From assembly GCA_031550605.1 (NCBI GenBank), contig JAVBOK010000022.1, forward strand, positions 39,966 through 103,965: DNA of 64,000 nucleotides. Direction: 5' to 3'. A program made the position numbers and the translations under genes. This document shows positions 17,210-25,633 of this stretch, in pieces (position 1 is the stretch's first letter; each line of letters opens with the position of its first letter). The notes beneath the pieces were generated by a model. It was not told the DNA's origin. It searched no databases and saw only the letters and a program-made list of their open reading frames with translations. The stretch comes from FLUQ01 sp031550605. Lineage in GTDB: Bacteria > Desulfobacterota > Desulfovibrionia > Desulfovibrionales > Desulfovibrionaceae.

Positions 17210-18946
17210 ATGCCGTATGAAGACAGCGATGCGCTTGCCCGGCTGGCACAGCTTGAACGTGAGAATCGCAAACTCCGGCGCGAGATCATTCACCTGAAAA
17301 ACGCCGTGACTCAAGAGAAGCTCGCGTCCACGACAGTTCTGAACCAGCATAAGGCCAGCACCTTCATCCAACGGGAGCGGGAGCGGTATCTGGCCCTTTT
17401 GCTCGCCAATTCCCCCAGCATCATTCTGTTCTTGAACCACACGAACCGGGTGGAATTCTGCACGGAATACTTCGTCGCCAAGGCGGGGGTGGCCAATGCG
17501 TCCGCGGTGCTGGGACACACCGTGACAGAGGCCCTTTCCCGCTTTCTTGATGCCGCAACCCACGACCAGTTGCTGGAACGTATCCGGACCGTCATCCGCA
17601 CGAACGTTCCCCTGACCTTTGAGGCCCGCTTTCACTTCAATCAGGGGAGCGCGGCGGGGGATTTCGCGGGTTTGCTGGTTCCCATGAAAGACGAACAACA
17701 ACACGGCAACGGGACCATGCTGATGTTCCACGATGTGACGGACCTCAAACGCTCGCGCGAGGAAGCGCTGGCGGCCAGCACCGCCAAAAGCACCTTCCTG
17801 TCCACCATGAGCCATGAGATCCGCACCCCGATGAACGCGATCATTGGCATGACGTCCATCGGCAAGCGGGAAAAGGACCCGCAACGCAAAGACTACGCCT
17901 TTGAAAAGATAGAAATCGCGTCAACGCACCTGCTTGGCGTCATCAACGACATTCTGGACATATCGAAGATCGAATCGGGAAAAATGGAGCTGTCGCCCAT
18001 CGTGTTCAGCTTCACCCAGATGCTGGACAGAGTGCTGAGCGTCAGCACACCCAAGATGCGGGACAAGGAACAGCGCCTTTCCGTCGTACTGGACCCGCGC
18101 ATTCCCGAAACGCTGTGCGGGGACGACCAGCGCCTGGCTCAGGTGATCACCAACATTCTTTCCAACGCGACGAAATTCACCCCGGAAAACGGCTCCATCA
18201 CATTCACGGCAACGGTGTTGAGCCTGCATGACAACACCTGCGTCATACAAATGTCCGTCAAAGACTCCGGCATCGGGATGGACAAAGAGGAGCAAAGCAA
18301 ACTCTTCAACATCTTCCAGCAGGCGCAGGCGGGCACGGCGCGGAAATACGGCGGCAGCGGCCTGGGGCTGGCGATATCGAAACGCATACTGGAGTTGATG
18401 AACGGCAGAATCTGGGTGGAGTCCGAAGAGGGAAAAGGCGCCAGTTTCTTTTTTACGGCGGCGCTGGGCATTCCGGAGGACGGCGCAACGGCGAAGGATG
18501 CCGTGCGGAACGCCGTGTCCGCGGCCGGAGGAGAGAGCGGTCCGGACGGCGATTTTGACTTTTCCGGAAAAGTCATTCTGCTTGTCGATGACGTGGACAT
18601 CAACCTGGAAATTGCGGCCACCCTGCTTGCACCGACGCGTCTCACCATAGACACGGCCAAAAACGGAAAGGAAGCGGTGGACGCGTTCATCGCGAATCCC
18701 GGGCGCTATGATCTGATCCTGATGGACGTGCAGATGCCGGAAATCGACGGGTTGCAGGCCGCCGCCATGATCAGGTCGCTGGACATCCCCCGGGCGGCCG
18801 CGGTGCCCATCATCGCCATGACGGCGAACGTGTTCACAGAAGACGTCCAGAAATGCCTGGATGCCGGAATGAACGGCCATTTGGGCAAGCCCATAGTTCT
18901 GCGCGAAGTTTTGGAGGCGCTGTCGCGCTGCCTGCGCGACGCGTGA
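17210..18946 (+). CDS. Hybrid sensor histidine kinase with PAS-like input and receiver domain
   Basis: A 578-residue cytoplasmic kinase. Residues 1-50 form a coiled coil (LAQLERENRKLRREIIHLKN). Residues 65-180 form a PAS-like domain. The HisKA box FLSTMSHEIRTPMNAIIGM has His202. The HATPase domain carries the N box (NILSNATKFTP), G1 (DSGIGM) and G2 (GGSGLGLAISKRI). A C-terminal receiver (VILLVDDVDINLEIA, LILMDVQMPEIDG) has Asp506 and a lysine in LGKPI. There are no transmembrane segments, so the signal is cytoplasmic and likely comes from the FIST protein upstream. No response regulator with an output domain is adjacent. Confidence 0.94.
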   Translation: MPYEDSDALARLAQLERENRKLRREIIHLKNAVTQEKLASTTVLNQHKASTFIQRERERYLALLLANSPSIILFLNHTNRVEFCTEYFVAKAGVANASAVLGHTVTEALSRFLDAATHDQLLERIRTVIRTNVPLTFEARFHFNQGSAAGDFAGLLVPMKDEQQHGNGTMLMFHDVTDLKRSREEALAASTAKSTFLSTMSHEIRTPMNAIIGMTSIGKREKDPQRKDYAFEKIEIASTHLLGVINDILDISKIESGKMELSPIVFSFTQMLDRVLSVSTPKMRDKEQRLSVVLDPRIPETLCGDDQRLAQVITNILSNATKFTPENGSITFTATVLSLHDNTCVIQMSVKDSGIGMDKEEQSKLFNIFQQAQAGTARKYGGSGLGLAISKRILELMNGRIWVESEEGKGASFFFTAALGIPEDGATAKDAVRNAVSAAGGESGPDGDFDFSGKVILLVDDVDINLEIAATLLAPTRLTIDTAKNGKEAVDAFIANPGRYDLILMDVQMPEIDGLQAAAMIRSLDIPRAAAVPIIAMTANVFTEDVQKCLDAGMNGHLGKPIVLREVLEALSRCLRDA

Positions 18947-18948
18947 GC

Positions 18949-18991
18949 GTCATTGACGGGGACGCCTCTCTTCGGCGGTTGCGCCAATGAC
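18949..18991 (+). terminator. Hairpin after the hybrid kinase gene
   Basis: GTCATTG (18949-18955) pairs with CAATGAC (18985-18991) around a GC-rich loop, directly after the stop at 18946. No T-tract follows, so it is a weak terminator candidate between convergent transcripts. Confidence 0.35.
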
Positions 18992-19076
18992 ATTTCGGGG
19001 CAGGGAGGATTCCCTTCGGGATCTTCTCCCGCGCCAGTTCTGGAAAAGGATAAAACACGCTTTTCCCGGATGCGGA

Positions 19077-19093
19077 CAAGCCGAAGCGGCTTG
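19077..19093 (-). terminator. Hairpin after the ABC permease gene (minus strand)
   Basis: CAAGCCG (19077-19083) and CGGCTTG (19087-19093) form a perfect 7-bp stem with a three-base loop, three bases beyond the minus-strand stop at 19096. It lacks a U-tract but its position fits the end of the seven-gene ABC/lyase operon. Confidence 0.4.
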
Positions 19094-19095
19094 CC

Positions 19096-19923
19096 CTACA
19101 TGCCGCGGGTGCGCGGGTCAAAATAATCGCGCAGGGCGTCGCCTATAAGGTTTACCGCGACCACAGTGATCGTAATGGCCAGCCCCGGTATTATGGCCAT
19201 ATGGGCGCCGGTCCACAGATATCTGCGCGCCGAGCTCAGCATGGCCCCCCAGTCCGGGGTGGGAGGCTGGGCGCCCAGGCCCAGAAAGCTCAGGGTAGCC
19301 GCAGTGAGGATGGAAGATCCTATCCTCAAGGTAGCCTGGATGATAATGGGCCCTATGGCATTGGGCAACAAGTGACGGAAGATGATCCGCAAATCGCCGG
19401 CGCCCGAGGAACGTACAGCCTCAATAAAGCTGCTCTCGCGCAGGTACATGAACTGGGCGCGCACCAGACGCGCAAAAATCGGGATGGAGCTGATGCCCAC
19501 CGCCACCATGGGCGTGTAAATTCCGGGTTCCATGATGATCACGATGGCCAGAGCCAAAAGCACGCTGGGAAAAGCCAGCAGTATATCGCAGAGCATCATG
19601 ATCGCCCTGTCCAAATACCCGCCGTAATAACCGGCCAAGGCGCCCAATACCAATCCCCCTGCCAGCCCGAGAAGCACGGAGATTATGCCGGCGGAAAGCG
19701 AATAGCGCGCGCCCACAACCATGCGCGCCATCAGATCGCGCCCGAAATCATCCGTACCGAACAAATGTTCCCATGACGGCCCCTGCAGCTTGTTGGCCAC
19801 GTTCTGTTCAAAAGGAGACGCAATGAAGAGAGGACCGATAAAAGCACCTATCAGCAATAAAGCAAGAATCGTAACTCCTACTTTAGCGCTATAGTTGCGG
19901 AAAAAATTTTTGATGGAAGACAT
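19096..19923 (-). CDS. Family-5 ABC transporter permease, DppC/OppC type
   Basis: A 275-residue inner-membrane permease with a short cytoplasmic start (MSSIKNFFRNYSAKVGVTIL), six hydrophobic segments and GTDDFGRDLMARMVVGARYSL, the DppC N-terminal signature. The EAA loop reads EAVRSSGAGDLRIIFRHLLPNAIGPI and binds the ATPases. C-terminal SFLGLGAQPPTPDWGAMLSS is typical of the C subunit. It is the last gene of the operon, 208 bp after the DppB-type gene, an unusually long gap for this operon that holds an unusual repeat arrangement. ATG 19923 is preferred to a TTG at 19944. Confidence 0.95.
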   Translation of the reverse strand: MSSIKNFFRNYSAKVGVTILALLLIGAFIGPLFIASPFEQNVANKLQGPSWEHLFGTDDFGRDLMARMVVGARYSLSAGIISVLLGLAGGLVLGALAGYYGGYLDRAIMMLCDILLAFPSVLLALAIVIIMEPGIYTPMVAVGISSIPIFARLVRAQFMYLRESSFIEAVRSSGAGDLRIIFRHLLPNAIGPIIIQATLRIGSSILTAATLSFLGLGAQPPTPDWGAMLSSARRYLWTGAHMAIIPGLAITITVVAVNLIGDALRDYFDPRTRGM

Positions 19924-20032
19924 GGCGACTCTTTTCCAGATCAATGCAACGTTCGAATGTGAAAGTCATTGCAAAATGAATAATAAAATGACTTCTAAAA
20001 CATTTTTCTTTCGAAATTATACATGCGCGGAC

Positions 20033-20069
20033 AATGCTATGGCCTTGTGAAGTATAGCATTCCAAGGCC
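20033..20069 (-). promoter_or_regulatory. Interleaved complementary segments in the gap between the two permease genes
   Basis: On the plus strand AATGCTAT (20033-20040) and GGCCTTG (20041-20047) are followed by their complements in swapped nesting: ATAGCATT (20054-20061) and CAAGGCC (20063-20069). On the minus-strand transcript the two stems cannot both form as simple hairpins. They are either alternative structures or a pseudoknot-like fold. The element lies about 110 nt before the downstream permease start in a 208-nt AT-rich spacer, so it could regulate that gene's translation or expression ratio. This is inference from base pairing only. Confidence 0.35.
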
Positions 20070-20131
20070 AGAGAAATTGGCGTAGGCGCGCAAAACTCGC
20101 CGTTACGCGACAATCTCAATGTGAATATGCG

Positions 20132-21049
20132 CTAATAACGGATGCGCGGGTCCAAAAACGCATACAGCAGATCCGTAATCAGGTTGATAATCGCAAAGGT
20201 AAAGGCGATAATCAATATTCCGCCCTGAATAATCTGCAGATCCCGCGTGTTTAATGCGCTGACAATCATGCGGCCGATGCCTGGCCAGGAAAAAATCATT
20301 TCCGTCACGACCTGGCCGCCCAACAGCACGCCGAATTGCAGACCGATTATCGTAAGAATGGGAATGGCCGCGTTGCTCAGCGCGTGCACCCAGATTACCC
20401 GGCTTCTCTTGACTCCCTTGCCCAGCGCGGTGCGTATATAATCCTGGCCCAATATTTCCAGCATGCTGGTTCTTGTCAGGCGCGCGATGTTGGCGCCCAC
20501 CCCCAGCCCCAACGTGAGGCCGGGCAGGAGCAGGCTGGCAAAACCGCCCCGGCCGTAAAACGGCAGCCACGGCAGCTTGACGGAAAAAACGATGATCAAA
20601 AGCAGCCCCAGCCAGAAGGAGGGCATGGACACGCCCAAAAAGGCGACTATCATCGAAAGGGTATCTCCGATGGCACCGCGATTGATCGCCGCGTAGATGC
20701 CGAGAGGCACCCCCAGCAGAACCGCTATCAGCATGCTGAACATGGCCAGTTCGAAGGTGGCGGGCCAGGCTGCCATCACAACTTCCAGCACGGGCCTGTT
20801 GTTGCGGTAGGAGTATCCGAGATCGCCCTGTACCAGGTTGGCCATATAGCTGAGATACCGACCGCCCAGCGGCGCGTCCAGATTGAGAGAGCGGCGCAGG
20901 TTTTCCACATCGTCAAGGGTGGCCTGAGGCCCGGCCAGCGCGGCGGCCGTATCCCCCGGTATGGCGTTCACCAAAAAAAAGGCGCACGTGGCAGCCCCCA
21001 GAAGCACCAAAATGGTGAAGCCGATCTTTTGGACTATGTATCTGAGCAA
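20132..21049 (-). CDS. Family-5 ABC transporter permease, DppB/OppB type
   Basis: A 305-residue permease starting LRYIVQKIGFTILVLLGAATCAFFLVNAIPGD, the standard DppB opening with its first helix and PGD motif. It contains GDLGYSYRNNRPV, the EAA loop (LGQDYIRTALGKGVKRSRVIWVHALSNAAIPILT) and the terminal DLLYAFLDPRIRY. Start is inferred to be TTG at 21049 because GAGGTGG lies at the right distance and similarity begins there; the longer open frame upstream is arginine/proline-rich shadow sequence. It pairs with the DppC-type subunit to form the channel of the importer. Confidence 0.93.
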   Translation of the reverse strand: MLRYIVQKIGFTILVLLGAATCAFFLVNAIPGDTAAALAGPQATLDDVENLRRSLNLDAPLGGRYLSYMANLVQGDLGYSYRNNRPVLEVVMAAWPATFELAMFSMLIAVLLGVPLGIYAAINRGAIGDTLSMIVAFLGVSMPSFWLGLLLIIVFSVKLPWLPFYGRGGFASLLLPGLTLGLGVGANIARLTRTSMLEILGQDYIRTALGKGVKRSRVIWVHALSNAAIPILTIIGLQFGVLLGGQVVTEMIFSWPGIGRMIVSALNTRDLQIIQGGILIIAFTFAIINLITDLLYAFLDPRIRY

Positions 21050-21151
21050 GGAACCACCTCGTGGTGAAACAGGAGCGGGACGCCGTCCCCCACCGTGCGC
21101 TGCGCGCGGCAACCGGGCGGGGGACAGGCCCCGCCCGGCCGCCGGCCTGTT

Positions 21152-22687
21152 TTATTGCTTGGTGACCTTCCCCAGCAGCAAATGCTGGGTAGGCAAAAAG
21201 ACCAGGCCCCCAATATTGCTTCCGTACATCACCACCTCCTGGGGCCAGAACATGAACACCCAGGGGCACTCGTCCATGATGATCGTCATGGCCTGGCGGT
21301 ACAGATCGGCCCGCACCGCCGGGTCCACTTCCACCCGGGCGCCGTCCAGAAGTTTATCCACCGTGGCGTTTTTGTAAAGAGCCCGGTTGGATTGCGGCAC
21401 CCACTGGCTGCCGTGAAGGGTGGCGTAAAGGGCCTGGTCGGCGTCCCCGGTGGAGGGGCTCCAGCCCAGGTAGACCATATCGTGAACGCCTTTTTTTACC
21501 GCTTCCATCAGGGCCTGGAACTCCCATTGGCGGATTTTGACCTTGATGCCGGCTTTGGCCCATTGGGCCTGGGCATTTTCATTGATCTGAACGTCCATCA
21601 GATAGCGGCCGACAGTATGCCAGAGTTCCAGCTCTATCCCATCCGGATAGCCGGCTTCGGCCAGCAAGGCTCTGGCTTTTGCCGGATCATAGGGATATTT
21701 TCTGATGGGGCTGTACCCCCAGGTCAGCTTGGACAAGGGCGCGTCCGCCACCTCGCCCTGCCCTTCCAGAATGTTCCCCACGATCAAATCCAGATCCAGA
21801 GCGTAGTTAAGGGCCTGGCGCACCCTCACGTCGCCGAGCTTGGGCTTGCTGCAGTTCAGGGCGTAATAATAGGTCATGACCGAGGTGACTTTCAGGGCCC
21901 TGATGTGGGGATCGGAGGAAAGGCGCTTCACTTCGGTCACCGGCAGCAACAGCGCGACATCGGCCTGCCTGGATTGCAGCAGAAGGGCGCGGACGGAATC
22001 TTCGGGCACAATGCGGAAATGGACGTTCCGCACCATCGGCGCGCCGTCATAATAATTCTCAAAGCGCTCCAGCACGATTTCTTCGCCCAATTTCCACTCT
22101 TTGAACTTGAACGGCCCTGTGCCCACGGGATTTTTGGCCAGATTCCTGCCGTGGGTTTTCAGCGCGGCCGCACTGATGACAGCGGCCGCCGGATGGGCCA
22201 GAAACTGGACCAGCGCGCCGGTGCGGTACTTGGTGTGCAGCACCACGGTCAGCGCGTCCCTGACTTCCACTTTTTGAATGGAACTCAGCACCGAACGCCG
22301 CGGGGAGCCCACCTCGGGGTTCAGAATACGTTCGAAAGAGGCTTTCACATCCTCGGCCGTCAGCTTGGTGCCGTCATGGAACGTCACATTCGGCCGCAGG
22401 CGGAATGTCCATTCCAGGCCGTCGGCGGAACTGCTCCAGCTGAGGGCAAGATCCGGTTCTATCTGCATCTGGGCATTGAACCGGGTCAAATTGCCGTAGA
22501 TGTTCTTGTTGAACAGCTCGGTGGCCGAATCCGTGGCGAAATGCGGGTCAAAGGTGGAAGCGTCGGCGCCGGTGAGCACAACCAGCCGCTCCGCCACCGG
22601 GGCGGCGCGGGCAACGCCAGGGGAGCCCGCGAAAACAACAGCCATAGAAACAAGAAGCAGCAGAACCCGGAGTACTTTCGCTTTCAT
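21152..22687 (-). CDS. Family-5 ABC transporter substrate-binding protein
   Basis: A 511-residue periplasmic protein with a signal peptide (MKAKVLRVLLLLVSMAVVFAGSPGVARA). The mature part opens with VLTGADASTFDPHFATDSATELFN and LALSWSSSADGLEWTFRLRPNVTFHDGTKLTAEDV, the SBP-bac-5 signature, and has NPVGTGPFKFKEWKLGEEIVLERFENYYDG. It binds the imported ligand for the DppBC-type channel. Family members carry peptides, nickel complexes, opines or aminopolycarboxylates. Because the operon encodes a C-N lyase and an MmgE/PrpD protein, an N-substituted amino acid is more likely here than a dipeptide. GGAAGGAAAG precedes the ATG at 22687. Confidence 0.94.
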   Translation of the reverse strand: MKAKVLRVLLLLVSMAVVFAGSPGVARAAPVAERLVVLTGADASTFDPHFATDSATELFNKNIYGNLTRFNAQMQIEPDLALSWSSSADGLEWTFRLRPNVTFHDGTKLTAEDVKASFERILNPEVGSPRRSVLSSIQKVEVRDALTVVLHTKYRTGALVQFLAHPAAAVISAAALKTHGRNLAKNPVGTGPFKFKEWKLGEEIVLERFENYYDGAPMVRNVHFRIVPEDSVRALLLQSRQADVALLLPVTEVKRLSSDPHIRALKVTSVMTYYYALNCSKPKLGDVRVRQALNYALDLDLIVGNILEGQGEVADAPLSKLTWGYSPIRKYPYDPAKARALLAEAGYPDGIELELWHTVGRYLMDVQINENAQAQWAKAGIKVKIRQWEFQALMEAVKKGVHDMVYLGWSPSTGDADQALYATLHGSQWVPQSNRALYKNATVDKLLDGARVEVDPAVRADLYRQAMTIIMDECPWVFMFWPQEVVMYGSNIGGLVFLPTQHLLLGKVTKQ

Positions 22688-22705
22688 TGCTTTCCTTCCT
22701 TCACG

Positions 22706-24202
22706 TCATTTGCCGTCCGCTATTTCCGATGCCCGCTTCTGCAGCAGGGCATCCGCCGCCCTCCACTGTTCGCGGCGTTTGGCAAACCGCTTTTCACAGT
22801 CGGCTTTTGCCTGCCTTTGCAACTCCGCCATACGCTGTATTTCTTTCAGGGACGTTCCGCCCTGGCAGACACGGCGCTCCACATCCACCCGAAAATCCTT
22901 GGCCTGCGCCACCTGCTCTTTTGAAAGGGGCAAGTCCCGGCCGGCTACTTTTTTGCTCCATTCATTCAGCAATTCCCAGGTCAGATCCTCCTGTCCCCTG
23001 CCCGCAGCAAAGAGCTGGGAAATGGCGCTGCCCACGATTGTATGCGCCATGCGGAAAGGCAGGCCCCCCTGCATGACCAGGCTGTCGGACAACTCCGTGG
23101 CGTTGCTGAAGCCCTTGTGCAGCATCCGCTCCATGGCTTCTTTTTTGAAAATCAGGCCCTTGGTGTATTCAGCGCTGATCAGGCACATCCCCGTTGCTTC
23201 GCGGATGATTTCCAACACGTCTTCCCAGGCCACGGTGACATCGCGGCTGGCATGGTATGCCACGGAACTGGCCGCGCAAATGCCGGCGTAACGGCCCGCG
23301 TAAATGCGGGCCTGAGCCCGTACCGTGGCGCAAATCACGGGATTGCGTTTTTGCGGCATGATGCTGCTGGAGTCAATCAGATCATTGGGCAGATCCGCAA
23401 ATCCGGCTTCATTGGAGCACCAGTAGATGACGTCTTCCGCCAGGCGCGCCTGGGTCAGCAGACTCATCAGGGCGGTGTTGGCCGCCTCCAGCATGTAATC
23501 GGCGCTTACCACCGCGTCCTGCGTATGTTCCCACACGTCATCGAAACCCAACAGTCTGGCAGTCAGCTTGCGGTCAATGGGATAGCTGGAGCCGCACAGT
23601 GCGGCGGCGCCGAGCGGATTGCGGTTGAAACGATCCACGCATGCGATTATGCGCTCCAGATCCCTGAGAAAAGCGGCCGCGACGCCAAGCAGATAATGCC
23701 CCATGGTTATGGGCTGGGCCTGCTGCCCGTACGTATATCCCGGAAAAACAAAATCGGCGGTTTCTTCGATCCGCGCGTGCAACACAGCTGTCATATGATG
23801 CAGGGAATCGGCGAGCGCAAACAAGGTTTCCCTCAATTCCATGCGCCACATGGCGGCCTCTACGTCGTTGCGGCTGCGGGCCACAGGCAATTGCCCGCAT
23901 ATTTCCGCACCCACCCGGGCCGCAAGCATGTGCTCGAAATTGAGATACAGGTCTTCCAGGCGGGGGTCCAGTTCCGGCGTCATGCTGTCCCATTCCCGCA
24001 TGGCCCCCAGAATCCGGCCGGCCGCCTCTCCGGAAATGATTCCCTGCTCGTGGATCATCACCGCATGGGCCTTCATGACCTTGAGCAGATAGGGGAACGA
24101 CGTATGGGATTTCTCGAAGCGTGGTCCGTAATAATGCTGCACCACCACCGGGTTTATCTTGCCCTGCACCTGCTCGAAAAAGCCGCCTTCTTTATCCGAC
24201 AT
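22706..24202 (-). CDS. C-N lyase of the argininosuccinate lyase/fumarase superfamily (iminodisuccinate/EDDS-lyase-like)
   Basis: A 498-residue enzyme with superfamily landmarks: VARSRNDVEAAMW (Arg109-Asp113), FPGYTYGQQAQPITMGHYL, and the signature loop DSSSIMPQKRNP (Ser278-280, Lys285), whose serine is the usual catalytic base. In true argininosuccinate lyases the second motif reads GYTHLQ with a catalytic histidine; here Tyr158 replaces it and LQ becomes GQ. It lies between an ABC binding protein and an MmgE/PrpD gene rather than in arginine genes. The superfamily eliminates fumarate from N-substituted aspartates. I infer cleavage of an imported N-(carboxyalkyl)-aspartate. The start is ATG 24202; GTG 24211 lacks a ribosome site. 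Confidence 0.88.
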   Translation of the reverse strand: MSDKEGGFFEQVQGKINPVVVQHYYGPRFEKSHTSFPYLLKVMKAHAVMIHEQGIISGEAAGRILGAMREWDSMTPELDPRLEDLYLNFEHMLAARVGAEICGQLPVARSRNDVEAAMWRMELRETLFALADSLHHMTAVLHARIEETADFVFPGYTYGQQAQPITMGHYLLGVAAAFLRDLERIIACVDRFNRNPLGAAALCGSSYPIDRKLTARLLGFDDVWEHTQDAVVSADYMLEAANTALMSLLTQARLAEDVIYWCSNEAGFADLPNDLIDSSSIMPQKRNPVICATVRAQARIYAGRYAGICAASSVAYHASRDVTVAWEDVLEIIREATGMCLISAEYTKGLIFKKEAMERMLHKGFSNATELSDSLVMQGGLPFRMAHTIVGSAISQLFAAGRGQEDLTWELLNEWSKKVAGRDLPLSKEQVAQAKDFRVDVERRVCQGGTSLKEIQRMAELQRQAKADCEKRFAKRREQWRAADALLQKRASEIADGK

Positions 24203-24214
24203 GACAATCACCTT

Positions 24215-25633
24215 CTATCTTGCGGGGGTTAATAAAGCGCATAATTCCGCCACGGGGCTGTTCACCGAACCGTTCAAAACCATTTCCATCAACGAAGCGG
24301 TTTTGCTTTTTCCCAGTATATGCTCTGTCAGTCCACTGAATTTTTTCATTATATCGTCCCGGCTCAACGGATTGGCCCTGGCGCCTTTCGGCGCGGTCAC
24401 CGCAGCTTCGGCGCTTTGGCCGTTTTGCCATTCCACGCGTACCCGGGCCCCGCTTTTCAGCTCCGCCTTGCGCAGACGATTCATCTCCTCGCTTTCCACC
24501 ACCCGCACCTTGCCGGCCAGTTCAAAGAAGCGGCCGTCCGCCAAAGCCGCCGGTTCATAATCTTTCGCCTCTCCCTGGCGGCCATGCAAACCCAGGGCGA
24601 TGCCGTACGGGATGCTGAGCTGGGCCGACATCACGGAATCGCGTTCATACATTTTCGCGGCGATGGAGAGGGCCGAAGAGTTTACCTCCACCGTGACGCG
24701 GCGAATATCTTCCGGCTTTAATTCCGGATGCTCCCCCCTGATCTGCAGGGCCGCGGAATGCGGCGAATGCACCGATTTACAGGAAGCGAACCATTTATAT
24801 TCCACATCCTCTATGGCGTACCGGTCATTTGGACGATCCAATTGTTCCATGTCCCAGCTGTCGCTGTACGCCCGGTAAAAACCGCCATCCGGCGCTTCCA
24901 GCACATAATGCGGACCGGTAATGCCCCGCGCGGCCAGATACGCGCTCAGAACGCCGTCCCTGGCCGCCAGGCCCGGATGAAGGCGCTTGGACATGGCATT
25001 GTCCACGGAAAAAGCCCAGCTTCCTCCCGTGCGGCTGCCGGAAATACCCATGGCGTCAGCCAACGCCCGCTCGTCCAGTCCCAGTATGGACGCCGTTGCC
25101 GCGGCGGCGCCGAAAGCGCCGCAGGTGGCCGTGGCATGCCAGCCGCGTTGACGGTGGCTCAGATAATCCATACCCAAAGATATCCGCACGACAGCTTCCA
25201 CACCCAGCGTTACGGCCCGCAGCACGTGCCCCAGATTGCAGGATTGCCTTTGGGCCGCGGCCAAAGCGGCCGGGACGCACACCGCCCCTGTGTGCAGTAT
25301 CGCAAAGTGCACATCGTCCAACTCTCGCACATGGCAAAGGGCGCCGCAGGCAAACGCCGCCTGATCCGTGCCGGAGCGCTGAAAAGTGCCCCAGATCAGG
25401 GCGTCGCCCGCGTCACTGAGTTCCGCCGCGGCGCGGACAATACGCTGGCCTTCCGGCGTGGTTGCGCCGTAAATACCGCTGCCCAGCGTATCAAGAAGGC
25501 AGATGCGCGCCACCTGCTCCACCCGTTCGGGCAAAGAACCCAACGAATGCAAACGGGAGGCCAAACGCCGCATGCCGGGCCGGTCCCTGTTTGCCGCACG
25601 GGATTGAGGTTCTAGATCAGAGGGAAATGACAT
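24215..25633 (-). CDS. MmgE/PrpD family protein (possible iminodisuccinate-type epimerase)
   Basis: A 472-residue cytoplasmic protein of the MmgE/PrpD family. Landmarks include CLLDTLGSGIYGATTPEGQRI, ALIWGTFQRSGTDQAAFACGAL, HRQRGWHATATCGAFGAAAATASILGL, KRLHPGLAARDGVLSAYLAARGITGP, EYKWFASCKSVHSPHSAAL and MSAQLSIPYGIALGLHG. The family includes 2-methylcitrate dehydratase, cis-aconitate decarboxylase and iminodisuccinate epimerase. Its ATG overlaps the ATPase gene upstream by 22 bp and it is 12 bp from the lyase gene, so the two enzymes are translationally linked. With a C-N lyase as partner, epimerase is the most sensible role, but dehydratase activity cannot be excluded. Confidence 0.9.
   Translation of the reverse strand: MSFPSDLEPQSRAANRDRPGMRRLASRLHSLGSLPERVEQVARICLLDTLGSGIYGATTPEGQRIVRAAAELSDAGDALIWGTFQRSGTDQAAFACGALCHVRELDDVHFAILHTGAVCVPAALAAAQRQSCNLGHVLRAVTLGVEAVVRISLGMDYLSHRQRGWHATATCGAFGAAAATASILGLDERALADAMGISGSRTGGSWAFSVDNAMSKRLHPGLAARDGVLSAYLAARGITGPHYVLEAPDGGFYRAYSDSWDMEQLDRPNDRYAIEDVEYKWFASCKSVHSPHSAALQIRGEHPELKPEDIRRVTVEVNSSALSIAAKMYERDSVMSAQLSIPYGIALGLHGRQGEAKDYEPAALADGRFFELAGKVRVVESEEMNRLRKAELKSGARVRVEWQNGQSAEAAVTAPKGARANPLSRDDIMKKFSGLTEHILGKSKTASLMEMVLNGSVNSPVAELCALLTPAR

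Noticed and set aside
21095..22924. 609-codon plus-strand open frame
   Set aside because: Antisense to the ABC binding protein with its signal peptide and family motifs; shadow only.
22706..24202. Arginine-biosynthetic argH
   Set aside because: The catalytic-histidine motif is altered and the gene is embedded in an importer operon with an MmgE/PrpD gene, without other arginine genes.
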